Origin: Burkholderiales bacterium
GTDB lineage: Bacteria; Pseudomonadota; Gammaproteobacteria; Burkholderiales; Burkholderiaceae_E
Direction: 5' to 3'
DNA length: 36,786 nt
Assembly: GCA_003818495.1 (NCBI GenBank)
Contig: RPRK01000027.1
Location: 1-36,786 of the forward strand
The notes under the pieces were generated by a model. That model was not told the DNA's origin, ran no database searches, and saw only the letters and a list, made by a program, of their open reading frames with translations. A program made the translations under genes and the position numbers. Below, one piece after another: positions 32,892-36,786 of this stretch. How positions within the stretch are numbered: the stretch's first letter is position 1; every line of letters begins with the position of its first letter.

Positions 32892-34100
32892 ATGAGCGCG
32901 CCGCGCGACTTCTCCCGTATCCGTCGACTGCCCCCGTACGTCTTCAACATCACCGCCGAGCTGAAGATGGCCGCCCGGCGGCGGGGCGAGGACATCATCG
33001 ACATGAGCATGGGCAACCCCGACGGGCAGACTCCGCAGCACATCGTCGACAAGCTGGTGGAGGCCTCCAAGCGGCCGGACACCCACGGGTACTCGGTGTC
33101 GAAGGGCATCCCGCGGCTGCGGCGAGCGATCTCGGACTGGTACAAGCGGCGTTTCGCCGTCGACATCGATCCCGATTCCGAGGCGATCGTCACCATCGGC
33201 TCCAAGGAGGGCCTCGCGCACCTGATGCTCGCGACGCTCGATCGCGGCGACACCGTGCTCGTCCCGAATCCGAGCTACCCCATCCACATCTACGGCGCGG
33301 TCATCGCCGGCGCCGACATCCGCTCGGTGCGGATGACGCCCGGCACCGATTTCTTCGTCGAGCTCGAGCGCGCGATCCGCGAGTCGATCCCCAAGCCCAA
33401 GATGATGATCCTGGGCTTCCCGAGCAATCCGACGGCGATGTGCGTGGACCTCGGCTTCTTCGAGCGCGTGATCGCGCTCGCGCGCCAGCACGACATCCTC
33501 GTCGTGCACGACCTGGCCTACGCCGACATCACCTTCGACGGCTTCGTGGCGCCGTCCATCATGCAGGTCCCCGGCGCGCGCGAGGTCGCGGTCGAGTTCT
33601 TCACGATGAGCAAGAGCTACAACATGGCCGGCTGGCGGATCGGCTTCATGGTGGGCAACAAGGAGCTGGTGAACGCGCTCGCGCGCATCAAGAGCTACCA
33701 CGACTACGGCACCTTCACGCCGATCCAGGTGGCGTCCATCGCCGCGCTCGACGGCCCGCAGGAGTGCGTCGAGGAGATCCGCCAGCAGTACCAGCGTCGC
33801 CGCGACGTGCTCGCCAAGGGGCTGCACGAGGCCGGCTGGATGGTCGAGGTGCCGCGCGCCTCCATGTACATCTGGGCCGAGATCCCCGAGCCGTACAAGG
33901 CGGCGGGTTCGCTCGAGTTCGCCAAGCGGCTGCTGGCCGATGCGAAGGTCGCGGTGTCGCCCGGCATCGGCTTCGGCGACTACGGCGACGGCCACGTCCG
34001 GTTCGCGCTGATCGAGAACGAGCAGCGCACGCGGCAGGCGGTCCGGGGCATCAAGGAGATGTTCCGCAAGGACGGGCTCATGCCCCGGGTGGCGGCGTGA
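32892..34100 (+). CDS. alaC: Alanine transaminase (AlaC-type, class I/II aminotransferase)
   Basis: This 402-residue PLP enzyme makes alanine from pyruvate and glutamate. Family landmarks are [21 protein letters not shown], the [15 protein letters not shown] segment, [21 protein letters not shown] and the PLP lysine K241 in [18 protein letters not shown] 32892 has an AGCAGGGA ribosome site and matches family N-termini ([18 protein letters not shown]); ATG 32841 is the longer option. It precedes hom and thrC, an order typical of Betaproteobacteria. Confidence 0.93.
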   Translation: MSAPRDFSRIRRLPPYVFNITAELKMAARRRGEDIIDMSMGNPDGQTPQHIVDKLVEASKRPDTHGYSVSKGIPRLRRAISDWYKRRFAVDIDPDSEAIVTIGSKEGLAHLMLATLDRGDTVLVPNPSYPIHIYGAVIAGADIRSVRMTPGTDFFVELERAIRESIPKPKMMILGFPSNPTAMCVDLGFFERVIALARQHDILVVHDLAYADITFDGFVAPSIMQVPGAREVAVEFFTMSKSYNMAGWRIGFMVGNKELVNALARIKSYHDYGTFTPIQVASIAALDGPQECVEEIRQQYQRRRDVLAKGLHEAGWMVEVPRASMYIWAEIPEPYKAAGSLEFAKRLLADAKVAVSPGIGFGDYGDGHVRFALIENEQRTRQAVRGIKEMFRKDGLMPRVAA

Positions 34101-34113
34101 GCGGGGAGGGCGC

Positions 34114-35439
34114 ATGACCGTCGTGAAGCTCGCCCCCGTCCGCGTCGGACTGCTCGGCATCGGCACAGTCGGCGCCGGCACGTTCGCCGTGCTGACCCGC
34201 AATCAGCTCGAGATCACCCGCCGTGCCGGCCGCGGCATCGAGATCGCCGCGGTCGCGGACCTCGACGTGTCGCGGGCCCGGGCGCTGGTGGGCGAGCGCG
34301 CCCGCGTCACCGACGACGCGTTCTCGGTCGTGCGCGATCCGTCGATCGAGGTCGTCGTCGAGCTGATCGGCGGCTACGGCATCGCGCGTCAGCTCGTCCT
34401 CGAGGCGATCGCGCACAAGAAGCACGTGGTGACCGCCAACAAGGCGCTGCTCGCCGTGCACGGCAACGAGATCTTCGCGGCCGCCCGCGAGCAGGGCGTC
34501 ACCGTGGCGTTCGAGCCGGCGGTGGCCGGCGGCATCCCGATCATCAAGGCGCTGCGCGAGGGCCTGACGGCCAACCGCATCGAATGGATCGCCGGGATCA
34601 TCAACGGCACGACCAACTTCATCCTCTCCGAGATGCGCGACAAGGGCCTGCCCTTCGAGACCGTGCTCGCGGAGGCGCAGCGCCTGGGGTACGCCGAGGC
34701 CGATCCGACCTTCGACATCGAGGGCATCGACGCCGCGCACAAGGTCACGATCATGTCCGCGATCGCCTTCGGCATCCCGGTGCAGTTCGATCGCGCGCAC
34801 GTCGAGGGCATCTCGTCGCTGCAGGCCGAGGACATCCGCTATGCAGAGAAGCTCGGCTATCGGATCAAGCTGCTCGGCATCACGCGGCGCCGCGAGCACG
34901 GCATCGAGCTGCGCGTGCATCCGACGCTGATCCCCTCGAAGCGCCTGATCGCCAATGTCGAGGGCGCGATGAACGCGGTCTGGGTCAAGGGCGACGCGGT
35001 CGGGCACACGATGTACTACGGCAAGGGCGCGGGTGCCGAGCCGACCGCGAGCGCCGTCGTCGCCGACCTCGTCGACGTGGTGCGCACCCTCACGGTCGAC
35101 CCCGGCAACAGGGTGCCGCACCTCGCGTTCCAGCCTGACGCGATGGCCGACCTGCCGATCCTGCCGATCACCGAGGTCGAGAGCGCCTACTACCTGCGCC
35201 TGCGGGTCGCCGACGAGCCGGGCGTCCTCGCCGACATCACCCGGATCCTCGCCGATGCGCGGATCTCCATCGACGCGGTGCTGCAGCGCGAGCCGGCCGA
35301 GGGCGAGCGCCAGACCGACCTGATCCTGCTGACCCACGTCACCATCGAGCACCGCTGCGACGACGCGATCCGCCGGATGGAGGCCCTCTCCACGGTGGTC
35401 TCGAAGGTGACGCGGATCCGGCTCGAGGACCTGAACTGA
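34114..35439 (+). CDS. hom: Homoserine dehydrogenase
   Basis: This 441-residue NAD(P)-dependent enzyme reduces aspartate semialdehyde to homoserine, the branch point to threonine and methionine. It has GIGTVG at residues 15-20, TANKALLA, the AGGIPIIKALREGL segment, IAGIINGTTNFIL and FDIEGIDAAHKV. A C-terminal ACT domain from about 360 (YYLRLRVADEPGVLADI) suggests feedback control by threonine. A GGGGAGG ribosome site precedes ATG 34114, 13 bases after alaC. Confidence 0.97.
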   Translation: MTVVKLAPVRVGLLGIGTVGAGTFAVLTRNQLEITRRAGRGIEIAAVADLDVSRARALVGERARVTDDAFSVVRDPSIEVVVELIGGYGIARQLVLEAIAHKKHVVTANKALLAVHGNEIFAAAREQGVTVAFEPAVAGGIPIIKALREGLTANRIEWIAGIINGTTNFILSEMRDKGLPFETVLAEAQRLGYAEADPTFDIEGIDAAHKVTIMSAIAFGIPVQFDRAHVEGISSLQAEDIRYAEKLGYRIKLLGITRRREHGIELRVHPTLIPSKRLIANVEGAMNAVWVKGDAVGHTMYYGKGAGAEPTASAVVADLVDVVRTLTVDPGNRVPHLAFQPDAMADLPILPITEVESAYYLRLRVADEPGVLADITRILADARISIDAVLQREPAEGERQTDLILLTHVTIEHRCDDAIRRMEALSTVVSKVTRIRLEDLN

Positions 35440-35482
35440 CCGGCCCGCACTGACCGGCGCGCGCCGGCACACCGACACGATC

Positions 35483-35505
35483 CGCCGCGGGCCCGGCCCG
35501 CGGCG
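35483..35505. repeat. 23-bp GC palindrome between hom and thrC
   Basis: Two 11-bp arms (CGCCGCGGGCC 35483-35493 and GGCCCGCGGCG 35495-35505) surround one base. A second palindrome, CCGGCGCGCGCCGG, lies at 35454-35467. No T-run follows, so it is unlikely to be an intrinsic terminator. It may affect mRNA stability or the hom/thrC ratio. Confidence 0.6.
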
Positions 35506-35527
35506 ACACCACCGGACGATCCGATCC

Positions 35528-36786
35528 ATGCGCTACCTCTCGACGCGCGGCGGCATGCCGCCGCAGCGGTTCACCGACATCCTGCTCGGCGGGCTCGCGC
35601 CCGACGGCGGGCTGGTCGTGCCCGACCACTACCCGTCGATCGACGAGGCCACGCTCGCCAAGTGGCGGACGCTGCCGTACGCCGACCTCGCGTACGTGCT
35701 CCTGCGCCTGTTCTGCGACGACATTCCGGACTCGGACCTGCATGCGCTGGTCCAGCGCACCTACACCGCTGAAACCTTCGGTTCGCCCGACATCGTGCCG
35801 CTGCGCACGCTCGAACCGGACCTGCATCTGCTGCGGCTGTCGAACGGCCCGACGCTCGCCTTCAAGGATGTCGCGATGCAGCTGCTCGGGCACCTGTTCG
35901 AGTACGTGCTGGCCCGCCAGGGCCGGACGCTGAACATCCTGGGGGCGACCTCCGGCGACACCGGCAGCGCCGCCGAATACGCGATGCGCGGCCGCAGCGG
36001 CATCCGCGTGTTCATGCTGTCGCCCGCCGGCCGCATGAGTCCCTTCCAGACCGCGCAGATGTTCTCGCTGCGGGACGCGAACATCTTCAACATCGCGGTC
36101 GATGGCGTCTTCGACACCTGCCAGGACATGGTGAAGGCGGTCTCGGGCGACCTCCGGTTCAAGGCCCGCCACGCGATCGGCACGGTCAACTCCATCAACT
36201 GGGCGCGCGTCGTCGCTCAGGTCGTCTACTACTTCAAGGCCTGGTTCGCGGTCACCGCCGAAGGCGGGCCCCGCGAGGTCTCGTTCACCGTGCCCAGCGG
36301 CAACTTCGGCAACGTGCTCGCCGGCCACATCGCGCGGCGGATGGGCCTGCCGATCCGGCGCCTGGTGGTCGCCACCAACGAGAACGACGTGCTCGACGAG
36401 TTCTTCCGGACCGGGGTGTACCGGCCGCGCACCACGGCGGACACCCACCAGACGAGCAGCCCCTCGATGGACATCTCGAAGGCGTCCAACTTCGAGCGCT
36501 TCGTCTGGGACCTGGTCGGTCAGGACGGGGCGCGCACCGCGGCCCTGTGGCGCGAGGTCGAGACGCGCGGCGCGTTCGACCTGTCGGGCACGCCCGAGTT
36601 CGGCCGGATCGCCTCCTTCGGATTCGTGTCGGGCGCGAGCAGTCACGCCACGCGGCTCGCCACCATCCGCGAGACCGATGCCCGCCACGGACTCGTCGTC
36701 GACACGCACACTGCCGACGGCCTGGCCGTCGCACAGCGCTGGCGCGAGCCCGGCGTGCCGATGGTGTGTCTGGAGACCGCCCTTCC
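35528..36786 (+). CDS. thrC: Threonine synthase (3' end beyond the window)
   Basis: This is the first 419 codons of threonine synthase, the PLP enzyme that converts O-phosphohomoserine to threonine. Landmarks are MRYLSTRGG at the start, the PLP lysine K113 in TLAFKDVAMQ, NILGATSGDTGSAAEYA, GTVNSINWARVVAQVVYYF and VPSGNFGNVLAG. The frame is open to the last base. The ATG lacks a strong ribosome site. It follows hom by 88 bases that contain strong palindromes. Confidence 0.97.
   Translation, partial: MRYLSTRGGMPPQRFTDILLGGLAPDGGLVVPDHYPSIDEATLAKWRTLPYADLAYVLLRLFCDDIPDSDLHALVQRTYTAETFGSPDIVPLRTLEPDLHLLRLSNGPTLAFKDVAMQLLGHLFEYVLARQGRTLNILGATSGDTGSAAEYAMRGRSGIRVFMLSPAGRMSPFQTAQMFSLRDANIFNIAVDGVFDTCQDMVKAVSGDLRFKARHAIGTVNSINWARVVAQVVYYFKAWFAVTAEGGPREVSFTVPSGNFGNVLAGHIARRMGLPIRRLVVATNENDVLDEFFRTGVYRPRTTADTHQTSSPSMDISKASNFERFVWDLVGQDGARTAALWREVETRGAFDLSGTPEFGRIASFGFVSGASSHATRLATIRETDARHGLVVDTHTADGLAVAQRWREPGVPMVCLETAL

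Overview
The window is about 36.8 kb of very GC-rich chromosome with tightly packed genes and no stretch over about 220 bases without one. Two blocks point to a betaproteobacterium, probably Burkholderiales: rpsF-priB-rpsR-rplI-dnaB, with priB between the S6 and S18 genes, and alaC-hom-thrC. I saw no tRNA, rRNA, CRISPR array, prophage or insertion sequence. The clear selfish element is a LAGLIDADG-type intein inside DnaB.

Layout. 1-4185 (mostly +): the last codons of an unknown gene, a highly structured palindromic segment (62-255), then TetR regulator, pncB (NAD salvage), a LutC-like protein and a D-2-hydroxyacid dehydrogenase joined by 4-base overlaps, followed by a small PHA-system protein. 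4182-7355: an acyl-CoA-binding protein (-) diverges from an operon of WS/DGAT acyltransferase, AlaX-type tRNA editing protein and DUF924. 7416-13400 (mostly -): an acyl-CoA ligase/SMP-30 pair, a CopD-like membrane protein (+), and a GntR regulator/EctD-like dioxygenase/SAF-domain oxidoreductase operon. 13607-16413 (+): a double-AAA ATPase coupled to an ICMT-like membrane methyltransferase. 16414-19034 (-): TetR, patatin lipase and phasin. 19253-21250 (+): a two-domain fatty acyl-CoA reductase. 21321-24440 (-): Tat-signal protein, GMC oxidoreductase and membrane-anchored lipase. 24545: an FFLEELY-motif protein. 25472-29782 (+): the ribosomal protein/dnaB block. 29870-32775 (-): PIN-PhoH protein, Bcp-type peroxiredoxin and an Mth938-like protein. 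32892-36786 (+): alaC-hom-thrC, with thrC cut by the window end.

How the genes fit together. The strongest theme between 3.9 and 24.4 kb is storage and turnover of neutral lipid. Fatty acyl-CoA reductase can make fatty alcohol and WS/DGAT can esterify it with acyl-CoA to wax ester or triacylglycerol. The acyl-CoA-binding protein and acyl-CoA ligase could supply the acyl chains. Phasin and the PHA-system protein would coat granules. The patatin, the anchored alpha/beta hydrolase and the GMC oxidase could take esters and alcohols apart. These parts lie in several transcription units, so their cooperation is inferred from known family functions.

The most interesting items are the dispersed wax-ester/PHA neighbourhood, the DnaB intein at an unusual register, the 194-bp imperfect palindrome at the left end, the GntR operator region with a 12-bp tandem repeat, and the uncharacterised double-AAA ATPase/methyltransferase pair.
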